From the NCBI RefSeq assembly GCF_000763315.1, contig NZ_JPST01000021.1, positions 62,001-126,000 on the forward strand: 64,000 nucleotides of DNA. Reading direction: 5' to 3'. The position numbers and the translations under genes are program-made. The stretch comes from Thermoactinomyces daqus. Its GTDB lineage: Bacteria; Bacillota; Bacilli; Thermoactinomycetales; Thermoactinomycetaceae. The notes under the pieces are model-generated. The model was not told where the DNA came from, made no database searches, and worked only from the letters and a program-made list of their open reading frames with translations. This document shows, piece after piece, positions 34,320 through 43,826 of the stretch. Each line of letters starts with the position of its first letter. Position 1 is the first letter of the stretch.

Positions 34320-35015
34320 ATGAGAGAGTTTTTGGTGATCGAGGATGAACAAAAAATTCGGGATGTGATCGTCTCATATTTGCAAAACGAGGGTTTTACT
34401 GTATGGGAAGCGGCAACGGGCACGGAAGGTTTGCGGCTGTTTGCCGGAAAAGTGATCGATTTTGTGATTCTCGATTTGATGCTGCCCGATGTGCCGGGAG
34501 AAACGTTGTGTCAACAAATCAGGGAACAGTCGCCGGTGCCGATCATCATGCTGACGGCGAAGGTCGGTGAAGAAGACCGGATCAAAGGCTTGGCGCTCGG
34601 GGCGGATGATTATGTGATCAAGCCGTTCAGCCCCCGGGAGCTGATTGCCCGCGTCAAGGCCATCTTGCGCAGGTCGGGACCGGATTTGCTGGCGACGAGA
34701 GTCACCTTCAACGGTGGCGATCTGGTCATCGATTCCGGGGCGCAGACGGTGTGGAAGCAGGGAAAAACGGTGCACCTCACGCCGGCTGAATACAAACTTC
34801 TTTCCGTGATGGCCCGTCACCCCGGCCGTCCCTTTTCCCGCGAAGAATTGGTGATCAAGGCTTTTGGCTATGATTACCACGGAGATGACCGGACCATTGA
34901 CCAACATGTGAAAAACTTGCGCCACAAAATTGAATCCGACCCGCGGACGCCGGAATACATTCAGACTGTTTACGGATTTGGATACCGGTTTGCGCCAAGG
35001 GAGCGAAGCCGATGA
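34320..35015 (+). CDS. OmpR/PhoB-family response regulator
   Basis: 231 residues. Receiver domain 1-118 with the acidic pair in VIEDEQ, phospho-acceptor Asp in VILDLMLPD (near 51), and Lys in VIKPFSP (near 101). The winged-helix effector 130-228 contains LTPAEYKLLSVMARHPGRPFSREEL and TIDQHVKNLRHKI. ATG 34320 has GGAGAG upstream; the open frame extends far upstream but has no protein-like sequence there. It overlaps the sensor kinase gene by ATGA. Confidence 0.92.
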   Translation: MREFLVIEDEQKIRDVIVSYLQNEGFTVWEAATGTEGLRLFAGKVIDFVILDLMLPDVPGETLCQQIREQSPVPIIMLTAKVGEEDRIKGLALGADDYVIKPFSPRELIARVKAILRRSGPDLLATRVTFNGGDLVIDSGAQTVWKQGKTVHLTPAEYKLLSVMARHPGRPFSREELVIKAFGYDYHGDDRTIDQHVKNLRHKIESDPRTPEYIQTVYGFGYRFAPRERSR

Positions 35016-36070
35016 AAAGGCGTTTGACCGGAGCGTTTATCGGTGTTGCCTGCGGGATGATCGGTTTGGCCATCCTCTTTTTGCTGCTGGAAATCCGTTA
35101 TCACTTTTCGATGTATCTGCGTGAGTACCCGGAGCTTGATCCAGGCACGGTGCTGCTTGTTTATCATCTGCAGCAGGCATTGGTCCAATCAACCTTGTGG
35201 ACGATGATCGGCACGATCGCACTGGCTGTCATGATCAGTCTCTATCTGGCCAAGCGCATCAGTGCGCCCCTGATCAAGATGAAGGAAGTGGCCGAACGGA
35301 TGAAACAGGGCAAGTGGACATCCCGCATCGCCGTCTCGGGAAACGACGAATTGGCCGAACTCGGGCAGGCGCTCAATCACCTGACGGAGGAACTGCAAAA
35401 ACAGGAGGCATTCCGCAAAAATTTGACCGCTGACTTGGCCCATGAGTTAAGAACCCCTCTGGCTACGCTGAAAAGCCATATGGAAGCTTTTGAGGACGGG
35501 ATTTGGAGCCCGACCCCGGAACGTCTCCATGCTTGTTATGAAGAAATTGAACGGCTGATTCATTTGGTCGGCGACTTGGAACAATTACAGGGGCTGGATT
35601 CACCGCAATTCAAATTGAACCGGCAGCCGGAAAATCTCGTGGAGATCATCCGGCAATTCCTGCAAACGATGGAAACGCCGTTTGTGCAGAAGAAGGTGAA
35701 TCTGAAATTTGCCGGGGAGGAGGCGGTGGTCGTGCCCGTCGATCGCTACCGCTTCACGCAAATATTGTTCAATCTGTTGTCCAACGCCCTTGATTTTACC
35801 CCTCCGGAGGGAACAGTCACCGTCAGGGTGACAAACAGGGAGGAGCAGGCCATCGTGGTGGTGGAGGACACGGGGATGGGGATCCCTGCTGAAGAAATCC
35901 CCAAGGTGTTTGAGCGGTTTTATCGTGGCGATCGGGCGGGAGGACGGCGCAAAGGGACAGGCATCGGTTTGACGATCGTAAAGAAGCTGGTTGAAGCCCA
36001 TCAGGGAGAGATTTGCATCGAAAGTGAGGAGGGACGTGGAACGAGGGTGGTGCTCTCTTTGCCGAAATAA
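35012..36070 (+). CDS. Sensor histidine kinase (HAMP, HisKA, HATPase)
   Basis: 352 residues. Two membrane segments (about 9-29 and 66-86) flank a short extracytoplasmic loop of about 35 residues, too small for a classic ligand domain. Then HAMP (88-140), HisKA with DLAHELRTPLATLKSHM (His near 150), and ATPase boxes NLLSNALDFTPP, VEDTGMGIP and RKGTGIGLTIVKK. It forms the pair with the preceding regulator. It faces, convergently, the multicopper oxidase, so metal or envelope stress is a possible cue, but no direct evidence shows it. Confidence 0.92.
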   Translation: MKRRLTGAFIGVACGMIGLAILFLLLEIRYHFSMYLREYPELDPGTVLLVYHLQQALVQSTLWTMIGTIALAVMISLYLAKRISAPLIKMKEVAERMKQGKWTSRIAVSGNDELAELGQALNHLTEELQKQEAFRKNLTADLAHELRTPLATLKSHMEAFEDGIWSPTPERLHACYEEIERLIHLVGDLEQLQGLDSPQFKLNRQPENLVEIIRQFLQTMETPFVQKKVNLKFAGEEAVVVPVDRYRFTQILFNLLSNALDFTPPEGTVTVRVTNREEQAIVVVEDTGMGIPAEEIPKVFERFYRGDRAGGRRKGTGIGLTIVKKLVEAHQGEICIESEEGRGTRVVLSLPK

Positions 36071-36132
36071 GCAGCAAAAAGGGACAAACCGGCACATACC
36101 GATTCGTCCCATATTTTCGGTTGCATGTCGGA

Positions 36133-36157
36133 GGAGTGGGGGAATCCACTCCTTTTT
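36133..36157. terminator. Terminator between the two-component system and the oxidase gene
   Basis: GGAGTGG-GGGAAT-CCACTCC stem followed by TTTTT. Confidence 0.8.
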
Positions 36158-36206
36158 GCGTTGCATGGGTCTTCTTCCCGGATTTTCCGAAAAAGGAGCC
36201 GGTTTT

Positions 36207-37802
36207 CTATTCGTGCACTTGTTTGCGTTTGTCCGGATCAGTCCCTTTGTAGCCCTGGTATGTTACATCGGTCATCATGCCCATGGCTGCATGGTGCAGA
36301 TCATGGCAGTGGAACATCCAGACACCGGGATTGTCCGCCTTAAAGGTGATCACAACCGTTTCCCCGGGGTTCACCTGGATTGTATCCTTGTAAACCTGGC
36401 CGGAAACGGGTTTTCCATTGACCGACAGCACGAGAAACTTGTGACCGTGCAGATGCATCGGGTGGACGGATTTTCCCTCATTTATCAGGGTGACCTCGAC
36501 TTGTTCCCCGGCCCTGACCGGCAGAGGATCGGTGTTTGGCCATGTTTTGCCATTGATCGTATAGACTTGCACCCTGTTTTCCGTTTTCGTGTTGAGGTGG
36601 AGCGTGTACGAAGACCGGAAAGAGACGGGGGACTTCGTCTGATCCTGATTGTATTTGGCCAAATCCCAAACAGGCAGATTTTTTTCGTGATCGGCTTTTA
36701 CGGTTGTCTGGCTGCCTTCCACTTCGACGGGAAGCAGGAAGGATTTGGCTCCCTTGGTTCTGTCATGAAGGTCGATGGCAAAACTGTGGTCGGCAACAAA
36801 GCTGATTTCATACCGTTCGGACGCTCCGACCGGAATCAGCTGATCCTTTACCTCCGCCGGATTTGGAATCGCATTGCCGTCTTCGGCAACGATTTTGAAG
36901 TTTTGTCCTTGCAGGTGCAGCATGTGGGTCTGATAACCGGCATTAATGAAGCGCAACCGAACCCGTTCTCCTTTTTTCACCCTCAGCGGCCGGATGGCGG
37001 ACCCGGTCTTTCCGTTGACGGAATAGAGATCGTACATCATTTTCATCATTTCATCGTGATCCATATTCATCTTTGAATGATCCGTGCCTTCCATGTGCAT
37101 CCCCGAGTGATCCATGTCTCCCATGTCCGCCGAAGCGTGATCCATATTCATTTTCGAATGATCCATGCCTTCCATGTCCTTTGAAGCGTAATCCATCTCC
37201 ATTTTCGTTTGCGAGGACATCCATTCATCCAAAATCAGAACATAGTCGTGATCGTATTTTACCGTTTCTTTCTTGGGCAGGACGATGAAGGCTCAATATA
37301 ACCCTCGATCCACCTGGGTGGAACTGTTATAGTGGGAGTGGTAAAAATAAGTTCCGGGAACTTTGGCTATGAAATCATACGTAAAGCTGTGCTTGGGAGC
37401 TACCGGAGCTTGAGTCAGACCGGCCACACCGTCCATTCCGTTGGGAACCGGGTAACCATGCCAATGAATAGTGACCGGTTCGTTCATCTGATTGATCAGT
37501 TGAACTTTGACATGATCTCCCTGAGTGACTTTGATTGTTTTTCCGGGAACGGTTCCGTCATAAGTCAGCGCATCAACCTGAATCCCCGGTTGCAGCGTCC
37601 AATTCGCCGGTTTGGCCGTGATGGTAAACTCCTTCAGGGGCCTTCCCTGCGAGTCTTTGGAAACTTTGGGAACGGCCAGTGCCGGAGTCGGATTTGCGCT
37701 GTCTTTTTCCCCGGAAAGGGTGACGGTCACCGCCGCGACAATGGCGATGATCGCGACGACGGCCACAAAAACGGAAAGAAGAATAACTCCTTTTTTCTTC
37801 AT
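36207..37802 (-). pseudogene. Multicopper oxidase interrupted by an in-frame TGA
   Basis: Reads as one frame of 531 codons with a single TGA at codon 170 (37293-37295) where GLY-GAFIVLP is expected (TAT TGA GCC instead of TAT GGA GCC). Before it: membrane anchor or signal (residues 5-30), copper ligands HWHG and HSHY. After it: a Met/His-rich insert (about 195-250, repeats like MDHSKMNMDH), HPMHLHGH and HCHDLHHAAMGM with the type 1 Cys and Met. So all four copper-site motifs survive. It would oxidise Cu(I) or phenols outside the cell. ATG 37802 follows GGAGG. Recent nonsense mutation, sequencing error or readthrough. Confidence 0.85.
37020..37205 (-). repeat. Imperfect tandem repeat coding for Met/His-rich copper-binding segment
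   Basis: Units around TGATCCATATTCAT and CCTTCCATG recur about three to four times and encode MDHSKMNMDH-like units inside the oxidase gene. Confidence 0.7.
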
Positions 37803-38006
37803 CAGCAATTCCTCCACTTTTCTTCAGCAAAGCCGTGATTGGCGAAATATATAAAAAGAAGTTGAAGGACGGGATGGGAGCGGAGCATGTCGAACAAATC
37901 CGCTCCCGTGATTTCATCATAAAAGTGAAATATGAAGAAATAATGAAGATAGAGGAAATGGAAGGAAAATCTGTGTATACGTTGATATCTTTTTCCCCGC
38001 TCCCCG

Positions 38007-38036
38007 TTGAAATACAGTAGGGGGGTATAGTATATT
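38007..38036 (+). promoter_or_regulatory. CsoR-like copper operator and promoter of copZA
   Basis: TACAGTAGGGGGGTATAGTA (38013-38032) has the G-tract and flanking TA dyad of the CsoR operator. It lies between a -35 TTGAAA (38007-38012) and -10 TATATT (38031-38036). No csoR gene occurs in the window. The remainder of 37803-38194 shows no supportable gene. Confidence 0.78.
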
Positions 38037-38194
38037 GAATGTGAAGAATGTTAATAAAGAACAGGTATGTTGATTGGCCAAACGCCGGATTTTGACAAAG
38101 GAAATGTTAAGTCTGCAAGTTACCATGAGTGCGCAACTCAAAAATCTTTTGTCGTTACCTAAAATCAATGTACCTGAATGAGGAGGAAATAGCG

Positions 38195-38407
38195 ATGGCT
38201 CAAGTTACACTGAAAGTAAACGGCATGTCCTGCAACCATTGTGTCAATGCAGTTGAAACCAGCGTCGGGAAACTGAATGGCGTTCGCGAAGTCACGGTGC
38301 GCTTGAATGAGGGTCTGGTTGATATAGAATTTGAGGATGGTGCCGTGAATGTGGAGCAACTGATCGAGACGATTGAAGATCAAGGATATGATGTTGTCCG
38401 TTCGTAA
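38195..38407 (+). CDS. copZ: Copper chaperone CopZ
   Basis: 70 residues, one ferredoxin-like heavy-metal domain with GMSCNHC (Cys 13 and 16). It carries Cu(I) in the cytosol and hands it to CopA or to CsoR. ATG lies nine bases after AGGAGG. It is the first gene of the copZ-copA operon behind a CsoR-like box. Confidence 0.95.
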   Translation: MAQVTLKVNGMSCNHCVNAVETSVGKLNGVREVTVRLNEGLVDIEFEDGAVNVEQLIETIEDQGYDVVRS

Positions 38408-38454
38408 GCGCCAAAGGGGATTTCCCCGGCTTCAAGCGGAGGGAGGTGAAGGAC

Positions 38455-40875
38455 GTGGGGGATCAAGCGGCAGAACAAAAAAAGGGTTCGTTTGCAGTTG
38501 GCGGAATGACTTGTGCGGCCTGTGCGAACCGGATTGAAAAAGGCATCCGGCGCCTGGAAGGAATCCAAAATGCCAATGTGAATTTTGCCCTGGAACGGGT
38601 CGATTTCACCTATGACCCGCACAAGGTTTCCCCGGAAGCTGTGGGGAAGAAGATTGTTGATCTCGGTTATCAGGTTCTGACGGAAAAAGAGGAGTTGTCC
38701 ATTGCCGGAATGACCTGCGCGGCCTGTGCTGCCCGCATTGAAAAAGGGCTGCGTCGCTTAAGCGGTGTCCTCCATGCCAATGTCAATCTTGCCTTGGAGT
38801 CGGCCACGGTCGAATATAACCCCGCCGAAGTCCAACTTGCCGACATCATCAAAAAGATCGAGGCGCTCGGTTATCATGCAACAGAAAAAGCGAATACGGG
38901 GGGAGAGCAAGAAGAGCGCAAACAAAAAGAGATTCGCCGCCAAACGTGGAAGCTTATCCTGTCAGCGGTCTTATCCCTTCCGCTCATTTGGAGCATGATA
39001 AGCCATTTTCGCTTTCTTTCCTTTATATGGATGCCGCATCTGTTCATGAACCCTTGGTTTCAGCTGATTTTGGCTACTCCCGTGCAGTTTCTCATCGGCA
39101 GACAGTTTTATATCGGGGCATACAAAGCGCTGCGCAACAAGAGCGCAAACATGGATGTATTGGTGGCGCTCGGTACGTCGGCAGCTTATTTCTACAGCTT
39201 GTACCAAGTGGTCTTATGGTCACTTGATCCGCACAAAACGGTAGAACTCTACTTTGAGACGAGCGCGATCCTGATTACGCTGATCTTGCTTGGAAAGCTG
39301 TTTGAGGCGAAAGCCAAGGGGCGTTCTTCCGAAGCGATCAAAAAATTGGCGGGCTTGAAAGCAAAAACGGCAACGGTCATCCGTGACGGGAAAGAGATGC
39401 AAATCCCGGTGGAAGATGTGGCCGCAGGGGATCTTGTTCTCGTCAGACCCGGTGAAAAAATACCGGTTGACGGTGAAGTGCTGGAAGGGCGTTCAGCCGT
39501 TGATGAATCCATGTTGACCGGTGAAAGCATCCCCGTGGAAAAAGCTCCGGGCGATCAGGTGATCGGGGCGACGATCAACAAAAACGGCCTGCTAAAAATC
39601 AAGGCGTCCCGGGTGGGAAAAGAAACGGCCTTGGCGCAAATTATCAAAGTGGTGGAAGAAGCGCAGGGTTCCAAGGCCCCGATCCAACGATTGGCCGATA
39701 CCATTTCCGGCATCTTTGTTCCGATCGTCGTCGGCATTGCCCTGCTGACCTTCCTCATCTGGTATTTCCTTGTCTCTCCCGGCCATTTTGGTTCGGCTTT
39801 GGAAAAAATGATCGCTGTTCTCGTCATCGCTTGTCCGTGCGCATTGGGTCTGGCCACTCCCACCTCGATCATGGCCGGTTCCGGACGGGCTGCGGAGTTG
39901 GGAGTTTTATTCAAAGGCGGGGAGTATCTGGAGACCACTCATCTCATCGACACCGTCATTCTGGATAAAACCGGGACCGTCACCGTCGGCAAGCCGGTGC
40001 TGACCGATGTCATCCCCTTTGGTGTGGGAGAACGGGACTTTTTGCGCCTTGTCGCTTCCGCGGAAAACTTCTCCGAGCATCCGCTGGCAGAGGCGATTGT
40101 TGCCGGGGCGCGCGAACGCGGAATCGCGTTGGTGGAAGCTGCTGATTTTGAAGCGATCGCCGGATTTGGCATCAAGGCGCGGGTAGAGGGGAGAGAAGTG
40201 CTGGTCGGAACGCGCCGCCTGATGAATCAGCACGAAGTGGAGATGGCTGATGGTCTGAAATTGGCGGAACGTTTGGAGCAGGAAGGGAAAACGGCGATGT
40301 TTGCGGCCATTGACCGGAAATTATGCGGGGTGATGGCGGTCGCCGATGAGATCAAGGAAACATCCCGGCAAGCAGTTTATGCCTTGAAAGAGATGGGACT
40401 CGATGTGATCATGATCACCGGGGATAATGAACGGACGGCCGCAGCCATTGCCCGACAGGCAGGAATTGAGCACGTTATCGCCGAAGTCCTCCCGGAAGGA
40501 AAAGCGGCAGAAGTGAAAAATTTGCAGAAACAAGGGCGGAAAGTAGCGATGGTCGGGGATGGAATTAACGATGCCCCGGCATTGGCAACGGCCGATATTG
40601 GCATGGCGATCGGAACGGGAACCGATGTGGTGATGGAAACCGCAGAGATTACGCTGATGCGTGGGGATTTAACCGGTATCGTCGACGCCATTCGCATGAG
40701 CAAAAAGACCATTTCCAATATCAAACAAAACCTGTTTTGGGCCTTTGCATATAATACACTGGGGATTCCGGTTGCCGCGGCTGGATTTCTCGCTCCCTGG
40801 ATCGCGGGAAGCGCCATGGCGTTCAGTTCCGTAACCGTTGTGTTAAACGCGCTGCGACTGCAAAGAGCAAAGTGA
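38455..40875 (+). CDS. copA: Cu(I)-exporting P1B-type ATPase
   Basis: 806 residues. Two N-terminal metal domains ([14 protein letters not shown] near residue 17, [14 protein letters not shown] near 83), actuator TGES (near 355), membrane [11 protein letters not shown] (near 460), DKTGT (near 504), GDGINDAPA (near 700). The double HMA and [10 protein letters not shown] are those of CopA. GTG 38455 is chosen because GGGAGG lies eight bases upstream; GTG 38446 overlaps that site. It works with CopZ and, outside the cell, with the (broken) oxidase. Confidence 0.94.
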   Translation: MGDQAAEQKKGSFAVGGMTCAACANRIEKGIRRLEGIQNANVNFALERVDFTYDPHKVSPEAVGKKIVDLGYQVLTEKEELSIAGMTCAACAARIEKGLRRLSGVLHANVNLALESATVEYNPAEVQLADIIKKIEALGYHATEKANTGGEQEERKQKEIRRQTWKLILSAVLSLPLIWSMISHFRFLSFIWMPHLFMNPWFQLILATPVQFLIGRQFYIGAYKALRNKSANMDVLVALGTSAAYFYSLYQVVLWSLDPHKTVELYFETSAILITLILLGKLFEAKAKGRSSEAIKKLAGLKAKTATVIRDGKEMQIPVEDVAAGDLVLVRPGEKIPVDGEVLEGRSAVDESMLTGESIPVEKAPGDQVIGATINKNGLLKIKASRVGKETALAQIIKVVEEAQGSKAPIQRLADTISGIFVPIVVGIALLTFLIWYFLVSPGHFGSALEKMIAVLVIACPCALGLATPTSIMAGSGRAAELGVLFKGGEYLETTHLIDTVILDKTGTVTVGKPVLTDVIPFGVGERDFLRLVASAENFSEHPLAEAIVAGARERGIALVEAADFEAIAGFGIKARVEGREVLVGTRRLMNQHEVEMADGLKLAERLEQEGKTAMFAAIDRKLCGVMAVADEIKETSRQAVYALKEMGLDVIMITGDNERTAAAIARQAGIEHVIAEVLPEGKAAEVKNLQKQGRKVAMVGDGINDAPALATADIGMAIGTGTDVVMETAEITLMRGDLTGIVDAIRMSKKTISNIKQNLFWAFAYNTLGIPVAAAGFLAPWIAGSAMAFSSVTVVLNALRLQRAK

Positions 40876-40901
40876 CCAGACGGTACAGACCCGGAGATAA
40901 A

Positions 40902-40928
40902 AAACTCCCGACATTGTTGCGGGAGTTT
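40902..40928 (+). terminator. Terminator of copZA
   Basis: AAACTCCCG / CGGGAGTTT, nine-base stem (40902-40910, 40920-40928). Confidence 0.7.
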
Positions 40929-41019
40929 CTCGTCCTTTTACAGACGATTTGGAACGCAGGGAGGCAGAAGAGGCCAAAAACTACCGACCTGCGACGGAAA
41001 ATGAGGTGAAAACTGGGCC

Positions 41020-41943
41020 ATGCATGTTCATACACATGGAGACCACGATCACGGGCATTTGCACCATCGCCATCAGCGGGCAGATAACAAAAAAGGATTG
41101 CTCATCGCTCTGCTGATTACCGTTGGCATTATGTTGCTCGAATTTTTCGGCGGATTGTTTACTCATAGTTTGGCTTTGTTGTCCGATTCAGGACATATGC
41201 TCAGCGATGCCGCTACCCTTTTCCTCAGCTTTGCCGCCCTGTGGTTTGCCGTTCGGCCTCCATCCCCGCGCAAAACTTATGGATATTACCGGTTTGAAAT
41301 CCTGGCGGCACTTTTTAACGGAGTGTTGTTGTTCATCATTTCCGGATGGATTATTTGGGAGGCGGTTTTGCGCTTTTTCCATCCTGCCCGCGTTTCCAGC
41401 GGCCCGATGATCCTGATCGCGGCCGTCGGGCTTGTTGCCAATCTGCTGAGCGCCTGGGCTTTACTGAGCAAAGGGGATGTAAAAGGGAATGTGAATTTGC
41501 GCAGCGCTTATCTTCATGTTCTGGGAGATGCCCTCGGTTCTCTGGGAGCGATCGCGGCCGGGGTGCTGATCTACCTTTTTTCTTGGTATTACGCTGACCC
41601 CCTGATCAGTATTTTGGTTGCGGTCCTCATTTTGAAAGGAGCTTGGGGTGTGATTTCCCATTCGTTGCACATTTTGATGGAAGGTACGCCGGTAACGGTC
41701 GATTGTGATGAGGTGGACAAAATTTTGCGGAGCATTCCCGGGGTCATCAATGTGCATGACCTGCATGTCTGGACGATTACCTCCGAGCTCGATTCGCTCT
41801 CCTGCCACTTGCTGGTCGAGGAACAGTTTGACCAGCAACAGATTTTGCAACAGGCAATCCGGCTGATCGCCGAACATTTTCAGATTCACCATACGACGAT
41901 TCAGGTGGAAACGGAACAGCTTCAGCATCCTGAATTGCATTAA
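41020..41943 (+). CDS. czcD: Cation diffusion facilitator (CzcD-type Zn exporter)
   Basis: 307 residues. The His-rich N-terminus (MHVHTHGDHDHGHLHHRH) precedes six membrane segments. The zinc site residues appear in LLSDSGHMLSDA (segment 2) and YLHVLGDALGS (segment 5), and the cytosolic C-terminal domain has VINVHDLHVWTITSE. CzcD proteins exchange Zn, Co or Cd for H+ or K+. GAGGTG lies eleven bases before the ATG. It stands between the copZA terminator and its own. Confidence 0.93.
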   Translation: MHVHTHGDHDHGHLHHRHQRADNKKGLLIALLITVGIMLLEFFGGLFTHSLALLSDSGHMLSDAATLFLSFAALWFAVRPPSPRKTYGYYRFEILAALFNGVLLFIISGWIIWEAVLRFFHPARVSSGPMILIAAVGLVANLLSAWALLSKGDVKGNVNLRSAYLHVLGDALGSLGAIAAGVLIYLFSWYYADPLISILVAVLILKGAWGVISHSLHILMEGTPVTVDCDEVDKILRSIPGVINVHDLHVWTITSELDSLSCHLLVEEQFDQQQILQQAIRLIAEHFQIHHTTIQVETEQLQHPELH

Positions 41944-42022
41944 ACACCCCGGGAGGAATCCCGGAGAAGCCTGGCGGAAGAGGCGGTGCAATCAGCTTCA
42001 TCTCAAGGCTGTTGGGGAAGAC

Positions 42023-42049
42023 AGAAGCTCGCAATGGGGCTTCTTTTTT
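42023..42049 (+). terminator. Terminator of the CDF gene
   Basis: AGAAGC...GCTTCT hairpin with a T-run. Confidence 0.75.
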
Positions 42050-42070
42050 ATCGGGAAATATTGCATACAT

Positions 42071-42086
42071 ATTGGTATATACAACT
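42071..42086 (+). promoter_or_regulatory. NagR/DasR-like (dre) site upstream of nagB
   Basis: ATTGGTATATACAACT resembles the GntR-type NagR (YvoA) site of Bacillus nag genes. A -10-like TAATAT follows at 42101-42106. Confidence 0.6.
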
Positions 42087-42255
42087 ATATGACTAAATGA
42101 TAATATAAAAATGAAAGCATAGCCACCATAAATAACCAATTGCATATAAATGATCCATTTTTTCAAAAACTGATGATGTCTGTTGCAAATCGAACCGGAC
42201 ATTGAACCAGGTAAAGGGGAAAGTGGCAGTTTTCATAACGGAAGGAGGGGCCGCG

Positions 42256-42993
42256 ATGCAGCTGATCAAGGCAAAAGATTATCATGATCTCTGCCATAAG
42301 GCAGCCGAACTCATTTTAAGGAAGGTCAAAGGGCAGAAAAAGCTGACTTTGGGTCTGGCGACTGGTGGCACACCACAAGGGGTTTATCGAATACTGGTGG
42401 AAGAGGCGAGGCAAAACGGCACTACCTACCAGCACGTCACCACGTTTAATTTGGATGAATATGTAGGGCTGCCGCCTGATCATCCGCAAAGCTATCATAC
42501 CTATATGAATAAAAAACTGTTTGATTTTATCGACATACCCCCGCAAAATGTCCATATACCCGATGGCATGGCGGAAAATCTGGAAGAGGAATGCAGACGT
42601 TATGAGCAAATGATCGACCAAAGCGGCGGAATTGATTTGCAACTGCTGGGGATTGGCATCAACGGGCATATCGGTTTCAATGAACCGGGAACTTCATTTC
42701 ACTCCTTTACGCATGTTGTTAAATTGGAAGAATCGACCCGGATCGCCAACAGCCGATTTTTCTCTTCCCTGGAGGAAGTCCCGGCCTTCGCCGTCACGAT
42801 GGGGATCGCATCGATCATGAAGAGTAAAGAGATCTTGCTGCTCGCCGTCGGCAAAAGAAAAGCGGAAGTGTTGCAGCGGCTCATTTACGGCGAGGTGACC
42901 GAAGAACTGCCGGCATCTGTTTTAAAAATGCATCAACATGTGACCATCATTGCCGATGAAGAAGCCCTTTCTTCTCTTTCCGTCCGTTGTTAG
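42256..42993 (+). CDS. nagB: Glucosamine-6-phosphate deaminase
   Basis: 245 residues, family length. LGLATGGTPQGVY (phosphate loop, near residue 36), FNLDEYVGL (near 65), GIGINGHIGFNEPG (near 127) with catalytic Asp, His and Glu in place. It converts glucosamine-6-phosphate to fructose-6-phosphate and ammonia. ATG 42256 follows GAAGGAGGGG. Unlike most Bacillales loci, nagA and the GntR regulator are not adjacent, although a NagR-like site is present. Confidence 0.93.
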   Translation: MQLIKAKDYHDLCHKAAELILRKVKGQKKLTLGLATGGTPQGVYRILVEEARQNGTTYQHVTTFNLDEYVGLPPDHPQSYHTYMNKKLFDFIDIPPQNVHIPDGMAENLEEECRRYEQMIDQSGGIDLQLLGIGINGHIGFNEPGTSFHSFTHVVKLEESTRIANSRFFSSLEEVPAFAVTMGIASIMKSKEILLLAVGKRKAEVLQRLIYGEVTEELPASVLKMHQHVTIIADEEALSSLSVRC

Positions 42994-43004
42994 GATGGTT
43001 GATC

Positions 43005-43040
43005 AGAAGAGGTCGTCCGGATTGCGGGCGGCTTCTTTTT
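43005..43040 (+). terminator. Terminator of nagB
   Basis: AGAAG...CTTCT with inner GTCGTCCG / CGGGCGGC pairing, followed by TTTTT. Confidence 0.75.
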
Positions 43041-43102
43041 GTATGTAGGAGTACAGGAAAGTTTCAATCGTTCACAATGCTCTTCACCCTCAAAAAACAG
43101 GG

Positions 43103-43130
43103 TTACAGAACATATGTTCCGGATTATAAT
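43103..43130 (+). promoter_or_regulatory. Promoter with LexA-like palindrome
   Basis: TTACAG (43103-43108), a 16-bp spacer and TATAAT (43125-43130). The spacer is covered by AGAACATATGTTCC (43107-43120), 13 of 14 to the B. subtilis LexA consensus CGAACRNRYGTTYC, with a perfect 12-bp dyad GAACATATGTTC. Confidence 0.68.
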
Positions 43131-43205
43131 CCCGAATAGAGGTGAAGACTGGATAAATATAACCGTTCATGAAAATGCGTTCCAACATTACATGAGGAAA
43201 GGAAG

Positions 43206-43631
43206 TTGAATGGACAGGTGATTCAGGCAAAAATTAATCCCTATTTGTACTTGCGGGGAAACAGTGAGGAAGCGATGTATTTTTATAGGGATGTTTTTGG
43301 CGGGGAAATCGTTACCCTTCGACGCTATGGAGATGTACCGGATATCCCTTGTGCTGAAGAGGACCGGGACAAAATTCTGCACGGTCATCTCAAAGTGGCG
43401 GATCAAGCGATCTATTTCTCAGATGCGATCGGAAACCAATCTGTCAACTTTGGAAATCAGGTGAGTCTGACATTGGAGTTGACAGAAGCAGATGTGATTG
43501 AAAAGGTGTACAACGCTTTGGCTGAAGGCGGAGAAGTTCTTATGCCGCTTCAGGACACTTTTTGGGGGGCGAAATACGGGAAGCTGACCGACCGGTTCGG
43601 CATCAACTGGGACTTGAATTGTCAACTGTAA
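43206..43631 (+). CDS. VOC-family (PhnB-like glyoxalase/bleomycin-resistance fold) protein
   Basis: 141 residues. INPYLYLRGNSEEAMYFYRDVFGGEI at the start, KILHGHLKVADQAIYFSDA in the middle and WGAKYGKLTDRFGINWDLN at the end match the PhnB-like branch of the vicinal-oxygen-chelate fold, often of unknown substrate. TTG start after GAGGAAAGGAAG; no alternative in-frame start with a site exists. Its promoter carries a near-consensus LexA box, so induction by DNA damage is a testable idea. VOC proteins include drug-binding resistance proteins (bleomycin). Confidence 0.85.
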   Translation: MNGQVIQAKINPYLYLRGNSEEAMYFYRDVFGGEIVTLRRYGDVPDIPCAEEDRDKILHGHLKVADQAIYFSDAIGNQSVNFGNQVSLTLELTEADVIEKVYNALAEGGEVLMPLQDTFWGAKYGKLTDRFGINWDLNCQL

Positions 43632-43774
43632 TTTTCTGACGTAAGTCATTGAAAGGGGCTATTGTCCGTGTTGATACTGCATGGGTTTGCATGCTTGAGA
43701 CTTTCAAGATCATGACGGAACTTTGCATCACGAAAGCAGTGACGGTTTCAAATGTGAACAGAATCTGCGTTTAT

Positions 43775-43814
43775 AAAAAAAACTGCTGCCCAGCCAGGTG
43801 GACAGTCAGTTTTT
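43775..43814 (-). terminator. Terminator of the APC permease gene
   Basis: AAAACTGCTGCCCA / TGGACAGTCAGTTTT dyad with a long T-run on the minus strand. The stretch 43632-43774 holds no gene I can support. Confidence 0.8.
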
Positions 43815-43826
43815 AAAGAACGAGGA

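Noticed and set aside
37293-37295. TGA in the oxidase as selenocysteine or recoded codon
   Set aside because: The position is Gly in the family, no selenocysteine insertion element is evident, and a single base change explains it.
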